Made by a program: the position numbers and the translations under genes. Shown here one piece after another: positions 21,873 to 31,293 of a stretch of 40,390 nucleotides of DNA. The DNA is from an uncultured bacterium (lineage in GTDB: Bacteria; Verrucomicrobiota; Kiritimatiellia; RFP12; UBA1067), in the NCBI GenBank assembly GCA_902761035.1, contig CACWIW010000021.1, forward strand, positions 1 through 40,390, given 5' to 3'. The notes beneath the pieces were generated by a model. That model saw nothing but the letters and a program-made list of their open reading frames with translations, ran no database searches and was not told the origin of the DNA. The first letter of the stretch is position 1; every line of letters starts with the position of its first letter.

Positions 21873-23114
21873 ATGAAAAGATTAGCCGTCATTTTGTTTG
21901 CCGTCGTCCTTTCCTCCGCCACATTCGGAGAGATTCGGTACTGCGAGAAGGGGACGAAAAATGAACATTCGCACTTCTCGAGCCACGATGTTCCCTTGGC
22001 GAAGGGCGTACGCGTGAAGCAGAAGGGGCCCGTCGGCTACTCCTGCAAGACGAACGACCATCCGCTCGTGGTCTGGTCCCGGTCATTCGACGGCTGGCGG
22101 GCCGACTTCGCCATCGACGTCCGTCCGATCGACAGGAAAAAGTCGGACCTCTACGTCAAGTGGATCAAGGCCGAGCAGATCAAGGGCGAAAGCGCGCAGA
22201 TGTCCGTTGGCGGGGACTGGAAGGAAGAGGCCCACTGTGTCATGGCTCTCGGAAACGTCATGGTCGTGGCGACGGACTTGACGAGCGAGAAGAGACGCGC
22301 CTGGCGCCATCTGTCTGCAATTCCCGCCGAAGGCGGCATGGTCGTGCTGGTCGATTTCTGCGTGCAGGCCGGGAGCGTGGCTGCCGCGAAGAAGCATGCG
22401 ACTGAAGGCTGCAACGAGATCGCGCGCGCCTTGTCCAATTTCGAGCTGCTCAACCCTCTCGTCAAGAAGGTCAACAAGAGCACGGCGACTGCCTGGTTCG
22501 TCACGCCCACCCATCTCGTGACCTGTGCCCACTGCGCAAAGGAAGGAGAGAAGTTCTGGTTCATGGACGCGAGGGAGAGGCGTGTGGACCTGAAGCTCGT
22601 GGGACGCGACGCGAAGAACGACGTGGCGCTGCTGGAGGTGGTCGACCCGAAATGGCGCAGTCCGGTGTCCTTGTCCGTGGCGCGGGGGATCCCGCGTCTT
22701 GCAGAGGCGGTCTGGGTACTCGGCTATCCGATCCCGAAGACGCTCGGCCGCTCGATCAAGTACGGAGAGGGCGTCGTGAGCGCCCATGAGGGAATGCAGG
22801 GAGATGCGAAGGAGTTCTCCGTGACGGCGCCCATTCGTCCCGGTTCGAGCGGAGGACCCGTATTCGACGCCTCGGGTAGGGTGTGCGGAATCATGTCTTC
22901 CACGCTGAAGGCGCAGTTGATCTTGAAGTTGCACGGACATGTTGCGCCCGAATCGAACTTCGCGGTGAAAGTCCAATATGTCCGGGACCTGCTCAAGAAA
23001 CACGGAGTGTCCTGCGAAGAGGCGGAAGCGCGTCCCCTGCCCAAAGGCCGCGCGGACGCCGTGGAGGCCGCAACGAAGGCCGTGATCTTGCTCAACAGCG
23101 CTTCGTCGGAGTGA
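21873..23114 (+). CDS. Secreted trypsin-like (DegP-type catalytic core) serine protease
   Basis: The 413-aa protein begins at ATG 21873 with a signal peptide (MKRLAVILFAVVLSSATFG). An N-terminal region of about 170 residues, rich in charged residues and of unknown type, precedes a trypsin_2 fold. The triad is His220 (THLVTCAHC), Asp250 (KNDVALLEV) and Ser326 (RPGSSGGPVFD). The spacing, 30 and 76 residues, equals that of DegP (30 and 75). No PDZ domain follows, unlike DegP or DegS, only a short tail. Expected location is the periplasm or surface. The ribosome site is weak. It is probably read from the same transcript as the thioredoxin-fold gene upstream, suggesting a shared role in envelope protein quality or maturation. 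Confidence 0.85.
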   Translation: MKRLAVILFAVVLSSATFGEIRYCEKGTKNEHSHFSSHDVPLAKGVRVKQKGPVGYSCKTNDHPLVVWSRSFDGWRADFAIDVRPIDRKKSDLYVKWIKAEQIKGESAQMSVGGDWKEEAHCVMALGNVMVVATDLTSEKRRAWRHLSAIPAEGGMVVLVDFCVQAGSVAAAKKHATEGCNEIARALSNFELLNPLVKKVNKSTATAWFVTPTHLVTCAHCAKEGEKFWFMDARERRVDLKLVGRDAKNDVALLEVVDPKWRSPVSLSVARGIPRLAEAVWVLGYPIPKTLGRSIKYGEGVVSAHEGMQGDAKEFSVTAPIRPGSSGGPVFDASGRVCGIMSSTLKAQLILKLHGHVAPESNFAVKVQYVRDLLKKHGVSCEEAEARPLPKGRADAVEAATKAVILLNSASSE

Positions 23115-23288
23115 TCTGCATTCACGTAAACCTGCTAAAGCAGCTTTTTGCGGCGGCGATACGTGGTTACGGCAAGCTCGTATTTCAGAGAGAACGGTAT
23201 CGAGTATCTGCCAGTCTACATGGTTCACCTTATCGTCTTCAATTTCTAGCCCTCTTTCAATTTTCTCCCGCACACGGGCGCGGATTTG

Positions 23289-23297
23289 TGGTATAAT
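23289..23297 (+). promoter_or_regulatory. Extended -10 promoter of the 1951-aa surface protein
   Basis: TGGTATAAT is identical to the extended -10 of the restriction-modification operon. There is no recognisable -35. The leader from about 23304 contains a micro-ORF. Confidence 0.65.
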
Positions 23298-23342
23298 GTG
23301 CGGCGCTGTGGCGCACGGGCGGCTTGGCGGAAGGATTGTGTC

Positions 23343-23402
23343 ATGGCAGAAGAGGCATTGACGCCGATGGAGTTCCTCGACTGGCAGGAGCAGGTCCAAT
23401 AA
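23343..23402 (+). CDS. 19-codon leader micro-ORF
   Basis: MAEEALTPMEFLDWQEQVQ is preceded by GGAAGGA at good spacing and ends 21 bases before the ATG of the big surface protein, inside its predicted mRNA leader. It may be a leader peptide or the stub of a former gene. No family recognised. Confidence 0.35.
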   Translation: MAEEALTPMEFLDWQEQVQ

Positions 23403-23423
23403 ACCACAAAGGAGAAAACAACG

Positions 23424-26400
23424 ATGAAAACGAAAACTGGCAAAATCCTCATGAGGGGTAAAACCGTAGTTTCCCTCCTTGCCGTGGTACTCGCGCTCGG
23501 CGCGGCGACGACCGCCGAGGCGGCGAGAAATTGGACGGGCAACAAAGACAGCAATTGGGCGACTTCAGAGAACTGGAACGGTACTTCAGGCCGACGTTAC
23601 TTCAAGAAGGGCAATCTGACAGGGAATAAGAGAGATTTCATTTATCTTTCTGCCAATGTCACAGAGACTTCCAATACGGGATTGTGTTTCTACGACGTCC
23701 CCGATAGAGGGTATTGGCGTTTCCAGGGGCAAAACCAATACACCTTTGACAACTCCTCCCCATCCAACAACAAGGACTACGACGTGGATTCCATCTGCAT
23801 TGGCTACGCCGGGGCCGGCTCTTCCGTTCGCTTTTATGCGGTGACCCTGAAAACACGACACTTGACCATCGGCGGCAATGCGACTTTGGGGAAAGAAATC
23901 GTCAAGTATGACATGACTGGCCATCTTGTTCTCGACGACCAGAACAATGACGCCAACGGCTATCTCGGCCCCGTCAACATCACGGCGACCAAGACATGCG
24001 ACTTCTTCAAGGGCGACCTCTATGCCACGAACGCGAACATCACGTGTCAAGGCGACATGATGCTCTACACATTCACGGTGGACAAGACCGGTGGAGACTG
24101 GACGATGACCGGCGATTTTAAGATTGGACTTGGCAGCGGTACGGCGACGGTTATTCAGAGAAGCGGCACGTTCTTGGTCCCTGCCGGCAAATGGACGCGG
24201 CTCGAGAACGGCTCGACCAGCACGCTGAACCTCTACGGCGGCACATTCAAGACGAGGCGCATAACCAACCAGAATGCCGCATCGGCCTCCGTCATTCTGG
24301 ACGGTGGCAGTATCGAGGTCAATGGCGATGCCTCTAATTACGGCTTGATCGACGCAACGGTTGACGTCCGGGTTGGCGCGAACGGCGGTACAATCAACAC
24401 CGGTGGCAGAACTTTCCATGTCCCCTCCGCCATCAACGCGGTGGAGAACACGACGGGCGCGTTCGCCGTGGCGGGCGGCGGAGCCGTGACGTTCCAGAAC
24501 ATGGGCAACTTGGTGGGCGCGCTCGTGGTGGGTGACAACACAACTCTCCACTGGTTCGACCAGGACGGCGCGGTTTCGGCGACATGTGGCTTTACTTCGC
24601 TTGCGCTCGGCGCGGGTTCGACCGTCTATCTCAATGGCGATGCGACGAGCGTGGATGCGCTTCCCGCAACTGTCACGACCACGGCTACGACGGAGAGCAA
24701 GGCGAACATCGTCATCGACTTCTCCGCGATTCCCGCGACGGGCGCGTCGTTCACGCTTTTCCCGGCCGCAAGCGCGGATGTGTTCAACGTCCAGCCGATG
24801 GTTGGCAGCCTCGTCCTCCCGAATGCGGTCGCCGTCGTCGAAGGCAATCTTGTTTTGACAATCGTCGCCGAGGACTACACGTGGAATGGTACGCAGACGA
24901 ACTGGGGCGATGCCGACGCCTGGACGAAGGGCGCCGCGGCCGCCACCTGGGCCGACGGTAACAACGCCATCTTTAGCACCGCGAACGTCACGGCGACGCT
25001 CGCCGCCGACGCTTCGCCTGCGAAGATCGAATTCTCCGCCGATGCGACGGTCAATGGCTCCGCAACACTCACCGTCCCGGTTGTCTCGGTTGTCCCGGGT
25101 GTCTCGGCAACCATTTCCGCCCCCACGGCAGACGCACTTGTAAAGACAGGCGCGGGCTCGCTTGTGCTTGGCTCTTCGCGTACGGCACAGACTACAGTTT
25201 CGGAAGGAACGCTCGCCATGACGTCAGGCGCGACGGTCGATTCTGCTAAGCTCACGCTCGGTTCGGACTCCTCCACGCCCGTTACGTTCGACTACGGTGG
25301 CCAGACGCTGACGGCCAACCCGACGGCGTATCTCGGCGCGGACTCGGACGTGACGCTTACGAACGGCGTGTTCACATACGGTTCGGATATATCTTTCTCG
25401 AACAATACTTTTCCGAGAGTCTTGACTGTCGCGAATGGCGCGACGTTGCATACGTCTGGAAGATATCTCATGAACACATCTGGCGAGGCGACAATCAACA
25501 TAGCGGGCGGTACGATGAAGGCCATCCAGGACAACAACAGCTGGATCATGCAGGCATCGCTCGAAGGACGGCTGAACATCAACGTGACGGACGGTGGCCT
25601 CATGGAGTTCGGCGGCGAGGTCTATGCCCTCACCTGCCGCGATACCGTGGGTGGTTCCACGGACTATCTGAACCCCTCTCTTCATTGGAACGTCGTCGAT
25701 TCCACGCTGCGCGTATTGAACGGCAGAAGTTTCCGCTTTGGGTACGATGCCAACAACAAGAACCCCGCCTGCCCGACGGGCGTGTTCGCCGCGACGAATT
25801 CGGTCATTGACATTGCCAATGGCCTTGTCGTCGGTCACAATGTCATGGGCGCGAACACGGCAGGCTCCTATACGGCGGATTTCGAGAACTGCGCTATCAC
25901 GTCAATACTTCTCAGGGTCTATCATGACCGTCCGCTCAACGCCATACGCCTCAACAACGTACGCTACACCGTGAGGGGCGATAATGCGGATTGGCTGTAC
26001 TCGTCTCCCGAGTTCGAGACGCTGGGCGCGGGCGGGACGGCCATCAAGCCGATCACAATCGACGCGGGCGGTCTCGTGTTGGACACCAACGGACACAACG
26101 GCGACCTCAATTCAGACCCGCAGGGTGCGGGTGCGATCACCAAGGTTGGCAGCGGAATCCTCCACATCAGGCGCAACCAGACATCCTCCGCTCCGCTCGT
26201 GTGCGAAGGGGGCGAGACGTATGTCTATGACGGACTGTCGGTTGCGCGCGCGGTGACGGTGAGGAACGGCGCGAAGTTCACGACAAAAGGCACTGGACAA
26301 GTCACGCTTGCGAACCTTGCACTCGAAGACGGTGCTGAACTTCGCGTTGATGAGTACAGAAGTGGCGTTACGCCGATTGCGGTCACGACTCTGACCCTCC

Positions 26401-29279
26401 CCGAGGGCGGCACGGTGACGCTCACGAAGAACAACAACTTCTCGCAGGGCAAGTACAGGATCCTCGAAAAGGCGGGTGTCACGGTCGCGGACGTCCAGGG
26501 CAAACTCGTGCCTGCGACGACGGGCGAACTCACGTACAGCTGGAGCGTGGAGGGGAACACCCTCTTTCTGACCGTCGGTAATCCGCCGGCGTTCGCGTGG
26601 ACCGGACTCGCGGGCGACGGCAAGATGTCCACGGGCGGCAACTGGCTCGGCAACGTCGCACCGGGCGCGGGCGATCCGGCGGACTTCTCGTCGGCCAACA
26701 TGGCGATTACGGTCGAAGCCGACATCGACGCGACGCTTGGCGCGGTGACGATGGGCGATGCCATCGTAACCTTCACGGGGGCGCTCAGGGCCACGTCGAT
26801 CTCCGACACCTTGAAGGTGACGGTCGGTGAGGACTCGACCGTCACGATAGACGGCGATTTGCTGTTCGAGGGCGCCGGCGCGAAATATGCCGTTTACAAG
26901 GTCGAGAACGGCGGCGCGTTCATCGTGACGGGCAGGCTTGGCAAGGCGGCGGGGGCAAGTGGTAACTTCTACCCGCAGAGCAGCGTGGGCGGCGGTATCG
27001 TCATTGGCGGCGAACTCGTCAACAACGGCGATTCCGGCGACATCTACGCCTGCGTTAATTTGTCTTCACAGAAGTGGGCGGTGGGTCCCGGTGGAATTAC
27101 CGGCACGCTCGGATGGTGGTGCCTCGCCGACGCCAAGAACTCCGCGTACTTCTATCCCTACACGAATGACTTCACGGTGTCGGCTATGACGTGCCTTAGG
27201 GTGTCCTTCGGGCATTACGAGCTGAACACGACGGGGTGGGGCGACAGTCAGCCGCACACGATCACGCTTGACGCTGGGTATTCTAACAATGGAGCGCTCT
27301 ACATCGCCGGAACAGGCAAGGTCGTCGTGAACCACACGCGTGCGGCATACGGCGGCTATGACGGATACAGCGGCGCGGTGACTGTGACGAACACAGCGAC
27401 GCTCGCCATCAACGCGGGCAAGCAACTGACGAGCGGAACGATTACGTTCGCGGCAGGCACGACGCTCGAAGTCCCGTCATCCGGCGTCGAGACGGGCGCG
27501 CTTGCGTTCTCCGGCGAGGGGACGGTCACGCTCAAGGTGTCGGATGTGTCGCTCGCCGACGGCGACTACGTGCTCGTCTCTTCGACGGCCAACCTGCCCG
27601 CCGGTGTCGCCGCCAGGTTCGCGGTCGATGCGCAGACGGAAAGCAGAACGTACCTCTACACGTTGGACAACCGTTCGCTGCGTCTCGCCGTGGGCGAGGC
27701 GGCAATATTGGCCTTGCCGTGCATCTGGACAGGTGAGGCTGGCGACGGCAAGATGGACACGGCGGGCAACTGGCTCAACGATCGGAAGCCGGAAACTGTC
27801 GGCGCGGTCGTGCTGATTCCCTCCGAGACCGCCACGATCGACAACAACATCTTCGGTTTTGCGCCTTCGTCCATCACATTCGGCAACGGCTCTGGGGCGG
27901 TGACGATCAGCGGGAACGCCATCACGTGTGTCGCGGCCATCACGAACATCTCCACGACGGTCTCGCATACGATTGACGCGCCGGTGTATTTCGCCGGCGA
28001 CATCCAGGTCAAGCAGGCGGCGATGGCGGAAACGGGCGATCTCACGAAGTCGCACGTCACGTTCGCGGGCGGCGCGTATGCCGCGCCGGGCTACGCAATT
28101 GAGAACGGCAACTTCGCCGCCGTCTATTCACGCTGCATGTTCGGCAAGTACTACCTCGCCAATGAGGTGAGCAGCCCGTGGACGGCTACGGTGCAGGGGT
28201 CGGTCAGGCGCATCTGCCTTGCCGACAATTCCACGCTCTACATTCCGTATGCAGGTCTGCTTACCGAACTCTACGTCGGCAACGGCGCGAAGGTAGATGT
28301 CGGAGGGATGACGATGGGCGATGGCGGAGGACGCGTTTCCTACAGGAACAACGGCGAAATGGTCGTCACGAACCTGACGTTGACCGGAAAGACCGACAGA
28401 TTTATGAGCTATAACCAGGGGACTGCGGTTTCGCCGGTGTTCAAGTTCGAGCGGATTGAGACCTCGATGCAGAACAACTGGTGCTATTTCTCCGATGCTA
28501 ACGCGGCCAGCAAGGGCGTATACTACATCGGCGCGGGCGGATTGAACTTCACCAGCTCCTCGGCGACCGGATCATACTGTTTCGGCAAGAATTATGAAAA
28601 CGACGCCCAGACGATCCGCCCCTGGTATTCCGACTTCACCATCGGGGATCGCGGCAACAACGCGGCGTGCTTTGTGATGACTCGCGATGTCACGTTCTGC
28701 ACGGACGACGAGAACGGTACGGGCCGCACGATCACGATGGACGCGATTACTCGCGGTAACACGGCGCCGACCATCACGGTGTCCGGCTCCGGTACGCTGC
28801 GCGTGAACAAGGCGGCCATCAACACGACCCAGCCGCCGGTTGTGGTGACGAACACGGCGACGCTGGCCATCAAGCCCGGCGCGAACCTCACCACAAGCAC
28901 GATGACGCTCAACGACGGCACGACGCTTCAGGTCGCGGAGTCCGGAACGGTCGCGCTTGGCGGAAACCTGACGCTCAAAGCTGGTGCGATGCTCGGCTTC
29001 AACTACACGACCAAGGACGCGCCTGTGCTGAACCTGACAGGCAAGACCGTGACGTTCGACGAGGGCACGACGACGAATGTCGTGGTTAATATCTCGTCGA
29101 CAAACGGCAAGTGCGGTCGCGGCGGAGCGTGGGAGCTCACCTCTGGCGGTAAGTTCGCGGATGCGACGGTTTCGCTCGCCGAAGGCTATCCTGACTGGGT
29201 GAAGGGAATCTCGGTCAACGCCGACGGCAACATCGTCATCGACGTCAAGTTCAAAGGCACGTATATTTACGTCAAGTAG
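23424..29279 (+). CDS. Giant secreted beta-strand-repeat surface protein (1951 aa) without autotransporter barrel
   Basis: It starts at ATG 23424 behind AAAGGAG, with a signal peptide (hydrophobic VVSLLAVVLALGAATTAEA). Four modules each open with a W[TN]G...W...W box: NWTGNKDSNWATSENWNG near 23526, YTWNGTQTNWGDADAW near 24872, FAWTGLAGDGKMSTGGNW near 26590 and CIWTGEAGDGKMDTAGNW near 27718. Within them are autotransporter-associated beta-strand repeat lines such as LVKTGAGSLVLGSSRT and ITKVGSGILHIRRNQ, and repeated VTNTATLAI. This predicts a long beta-solenoid. The C-terminus has no 12-strand barrel and instead ends FKGTYIYVK. Likely cell-surface or matrix protein; adhesion is inference. It is flanked by the two thioredoxin-fold paralogues. 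Confidence 0.82.
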   Translation: MKTKTGKILMRGKTVVSLLAVVLALGAATTAEAARNWTGNKDSNWATSENWNGTSGRRYFKKGNLTGNKRDFIYLSANVTETSNTGLCFYDVPDRGYWRFQGQNQYTFDNSSPSNNKDYDVDSICIGYAGAGSSVRFYAVTLKTRHLTIGGNATLGKEIVKYDMTGHLVLDDQNNDANGYLGPVNITATKTCDFFKGDLYATNANITCQGDMMLYTFTVDKTGGDWTMTGDFKIGLGSGTATVIQRSGTFLVPAGKWTRLENGSTSTLNLYGGTFKTRRITNQNAASASVILDGGSIEVNGDASNYGLIDATVDVRVGANGGTINTGGRTFHVPSAINAVENTTGAFAVAGGGAVTFQNMGNLVGALVVGDNTTLHWFDQDGAVSATCGFTSLALGAGSTVYLNGDATSVDALPATVTTTATTESKANIVIDFSAIPATGASFTLFPAASADVFNVQPMVGSLVLPNAVAVVEGNLVLTIVAEDYTWNGTQTNWGDADAWTKGAAAATWADGNNAIFSTANVTATLAADASPAKIEFSADATVNGSATLTVPVVSVVPGVSATISAPTADALVKTGAGSLVLGSSRTAQTTVSEGTLAMTSGATVDSAKLTLGSDSSTPVTFDYGGQTLTANPTAYLGADSDVTLTNGVFTYGSDISFSNNTFPRVLTVANGATLHTSGRYLMNTSGEATINIAGGTMKAIQDNNSWIMQASLEGRLNINVTDGGLMEFGGEVYALTCRDTVGGSTDYLNPSLHWNVVDSTLRVLNGRSFRFGYDANNKNPACPTGVFAATNSVIDIANGLVVGHNVMGANTAGSYTADFENCAITSILLRVYHDRPLNAIRLNNVRYTVRGDNADWLYSSPEFETLGAGGTAIKPITIDAGGLVLDTNGHNGDLNSDPQGAGAITKVGSGILHIRRNQTSSAPLVCEGGETYVYDGLSVARAVTVRNGAKFTTKGTGQVTLANLALEDGAELRVDEYRSGVTPIAVTTLTLPEGGTVTLTKNNNFSQGKYRILEKAGVTVADVQGKLVPATTGELTYSWSVEGNTLFLTVGNPPAFAWTGLAGDGKMSTGGNWLGNVAPGAGDPADFSSANMAITVEADIDATLGAVTMGDAIVTFTGALRATSISDTLKVTVGEDSTVTIDGDLLFEGAGAKYAVYKVENGGAFIVTGRLGKAAGASGNFYPQSSVGGGIVIGGELVNNGDSGDIYACVNLSSQKWAVGPGGITGTLGWWCLADAKNSAYFYPYTNDFTVSAMTCLRVSFGHYELNTTGWGDSQPHTITLDAGYSNNGALYIAGTGKVVVNHTRAAYGGYDGYSGAVTVTNTATLAINAGKQLTSGTITFAAGTTLEVPSSGVETGALAFSGEGTVTLKVSDVSLADGDYVLVSSTANLPAGVAARFAVDAQTESRTYLYTLDNRSLRLAVGEAAILALPCIWTGEAGDGKMDTAGNWLNDRKPETVGAVVLIPSETATIDNNIFGFAPSSITFGNGSGAVTISGNAITCVAAITNISTTVSHTIDAPVYFAGDIQVKQAAMAETGDLTKSHVTFAGGAYAAPGYAIENGNFAAVYSRCMFGKYYLANEVSSPWTATVQGSVRRICLADNSTLYIPYAGLLTELYVGNGAKVDVGGMTMGDGGGRVSYRNNGEMVVTNLTLTGKTDRFMSYNQGTAVSPVFKFERIETSMQNNWCYFSDANAASKGVYYIGAGGLNFTSSSATGSYCFGKNYENDAQTIRPWYSDFTIGDRGNNAACFVMTRDVTFCTDDENGTGRTITMDAITRGNTAPTITVSGSGTLRVNKAAINTTQPPVVVTNTATLAIKPGANLTTSTMTLNDGTTLQVAESGTVALGGNLTLKAGAMLGFNYTTKDAPVLNLTGKTVTFDEGTTTNVVVNISSTNGKCGRGGAWELTSGGKFADATVSLAEGYPDWVKGISVNADGNIVIDVKFKGTYIYVK

Positions 29280-29280
29280 T

Positions 29281-29402
29281 CAACGGGCGGGACGCCCGCC
29301 ACCCCAATAGTGGGCAAGATGCCCAGTGCGCCGCCAAGATGGCGGCATTCCCAGTTGCGGGCAAGATGCCCAGTGCGCCGCCAAGATGGCGGCGTTCCCA
29401 GT
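29281..29402. repeat. REP-like block with 44-bp direct repeats
   Basis: ACGGGCGGGACGCCCGCC is followed by two 44-bp copies (29312-29355 and 29359-29402) that differ at one base. Each contains the hairpins GGGCAAGATGCCC and GCCGCCAAGATGGCGGC. The GGGCAAGATGCCC unit also occurs inside the beta-galactosidase gene (38437-38489). Confidence 0.8.
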
Positions 29403-29509
29403 CAGGTGATGGCAACTTGGAGTTTCCGATTCTATGCCGTTGTGGCGTATGGTTTGTCTGATTTCTAAAAAGATTTTGGAGGCTTGTCAAATTTCGCAAG
29501 GGAATGCCA

Positions 29510-29538
29510 TTGACTAAAACGAAAAGAAACAGTATCAT
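29510..29538 (+). promoter_or_regulatory. Promoter of the second thioredoxin-fold paralogue
   Basis: TTGACT (29510-29515), 17 bp, TATCAT (29533-29538). It lies in a block (29437-29634) closely matching 20528-20727. Confidence 0.72.
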
Positions 29539-29575
29539 ACTACTGACAATTCTTTTTACAAAAAGGAGGAAAACC

Positions 29576-31018
29576 ATGGTAACACGAAAGGCACTCTACG
29601 TGAAACTCGCAAAGACATGTCTTGCGGCCGCTCTCGCGGCGAGCATCACGTTCGACGCGAATGCGGCGGATGCGAACGCTATCTCGTTCAAGGTCACGGG
29701 CGTCGCCGTGGTGGACGAAACGCAAGAAAACAGGGCCGAGATCAAATACCTGCCGCCCGATACGCGCGTCGTCGTTCCGTCGGCCAGGCACTTTGCGCTG
29801 TTTCGCGTCGAGTATGACGTGCCGGCGAACATGAACGCGCGCATCTTCCTCGGAGAGAACTGCGACACAGCCAGACTCGGTCTCGGTTTCCGCACTGGCG
29901 CATCCGGTCTCTATAAAGGCACCGGCACCGTGGCAAAGCCTCTTGGCCTGGATAGCGAGGTGTATGACAAGGGCGTCTTGCTGAAGTCAGTCCGGTTGTC
30001 GGCGGAGATTGAAGGAAATGACGGCGAGGAGGCGAAGTTGGTCTATGTCTGCGACGCGCCGGTCAATGTCCTGTTCGCAAAGGATGGCGGAAAGAAGACG
30101 GACGGCTTCTCTGTGCTGGAGCCCCTGCCTCCTCCGCCCGCCAAGTCCATTTCGCTCCTGTCGGGGTGGACGGAGGACTTCAAGGCGGCGAAAGCCCGGG
30201 CTGCGAAGGAAGGGAAATTCGTCCTCGCCTACTTCCTCAACTCACGTCCGAACAAGGAAGGCAAGGCGATGAAAGTCCTGGACCATGAGGTGCTGGGTTC
30301 AGAGGAGTTCCTGAAAAGGGCTGGCGCGTCGTACGTTTGCTACATGGCTGAACTTTACAAGCCCAGCCAGTCGTGGATGGCGAGAGACAATATTAGGTTT
30401 GCGGTCAACTATGCCGGGCGGAAGAGTGTATTCACTCCGCCGGAAATGGCGATCATCCATCCCGACGGCTCTCGCGTGGCTCTTTTGGACAGGGACGGCT
30501 GGGAAGGCGGCGTCGATGGCTATCTCGCAAAAATCGAAAAGGGGTGCAAGGCCGGCCTTGCAAAACACGAAAGGGAGGAGAAGGCGCGTAAGGCCGCGGC
30601 AAAGAAGGTTCCGCCGAAGACCGACGCGACCTCTACCCCCGCCGGTTTCACCGACAACCTTGATGAGGCGCTCGCCAAGGCGAAGGCCGAGGGCAAGCTC
30701 GTCTACGCCTGCTTCTCCGGCAGCGACTGGTGCTACTGGTGCAAGAAGCTGGAGAAGGAAGTCTTGTCCGATCCGCTCTTCGTGACGGGCGTGATGGACG
30801 ACTACGTTCTCGTGTTCATCGATTCGCCGGAGAACAAGGCGGTGCTTTCGGACCACGCGAAAGCCGAAAACGAAAAGCTGACGAAGAAATACGGCATCAG
30901 GGGCTTCCCCACGGCACTCATCCTCGACGGCAACGGCAACAGGATCGGCAAGACCGGCTACCGTCAGGGCGGCGCGGCGAAGTATGCCGAACATCTCATG
31001 GACTTCCGGAAAAAGTAG
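29576..31018 (+). CDS. Secreted double thioredoxin-fold protein, paralogue 2
   Basis: This 480-aa product starts at ATG 29576 behind AAAGGAGG. The signal peptide (VKLAKTCLAAALAASITF) is a near copy of paralogue 1. An N-terminal beta domain (about 35-185) is similar in layout. It has one extra domain, residues about 195-335: FKAAKARAAKEGKFVLAYFL, LDHEVLGSEEFLKRAG, ... TPPEMAIIHPDGSRVAL. This looks like a thioredoxin fold that has no CxxC at the active site. Residues about 355-480 are the active thioredoxin fold with Cys386-Tyr-Trp-Cys389, GIRGFPTALIL and GYRQGGAAKYAEHL. The dead domain may bind a partner or substrate. A role in folding or redox control of the neighbouring large secreted proteins is plausible, not shown. 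Confidence 0.82.
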   Translation: MVTRKALYVKLAKTCLAAALAASITFDANAADANAISFKVTGVAVVDETQENRAEIKYLPPDTRVVVPSARHFALFRVEYDVPANMNARIFLGENCDTARLGLGFRTGASGLYKGTGTVAKPLGLDSEVYDKGVLLKSVRLSAEIEGNDGEEAKLVYVCDAPVNVLFAKDGGKKTDGFSVLEPLPPPPAKSISLLSGWTEDFKAAKARAAKEGKFVLAYFLNSRPNKEGKAMKVLDHEVLGSEEFLKRAGASYVCYMAELYKPSQSWMARDNIRFAVNYAGRKSVFTPPEMAIIHPDGSRVALLDRDGWEGGVDGYLAKIEKGCKAGLAKHEREEKARKAAAKKVPPKTDATSTPAGFTDNLDEALAKAKAEGKLVYACFSGSDWCYWCKKLEKEVLSDPLFVTGVMDDYVLVFIDSPENKAVLSDHAKAENEKLTKKYGIRGFPTALILDGNGNRIGKTGYRQGGAAKYAEHLMDFRKK

Positions 31019-31293
31019 GTGAGGAACTGGCACCGCCCTCGATGGCTGCCACTACAAACTCACGGATGACGGCGAGTGCCGCGATGGCCTGAAATCGTTT
31101 TGTTGTAACTGGTCAACTGCATCCCCCAAAAAAGGCATGCGAAATGCGCCCCGAAAAGCGCCATTTGGGGTAGTGCGCAGGTGTGTGTCGGTTCTGCCAA
31201 TAATCACATTTCCATTGCGTCTGCGATGGTTTTTTGCTACACTTGCCGCTAAGGACACCTAGTTTGTTTTTGGAATGTTAGGAGATAATTACA
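31019..31293. other. Intergenic region before the GH78 gene
   Basis: No gene is supported. It ends with the GH78 promoter and a good ribosome site (AGGAGATA, 31280-31287). Confidence 0.5.
31215..31243 (+). promoter_or_regulatory. Promoter of the GH78 gene
   Basis: TTGCGT (31215-31220), 17 bp, and TACACT (31238-31243) with TGc directly before it (extended -10). Confidence 0.6.

Noticed and set aside
23424..29279. Classical type Va autotransporter
   Set aside because: Repeat lines fit the passenger type, but no C-terminal barrel or terminal aromatic residue is present; it ends in YVK.
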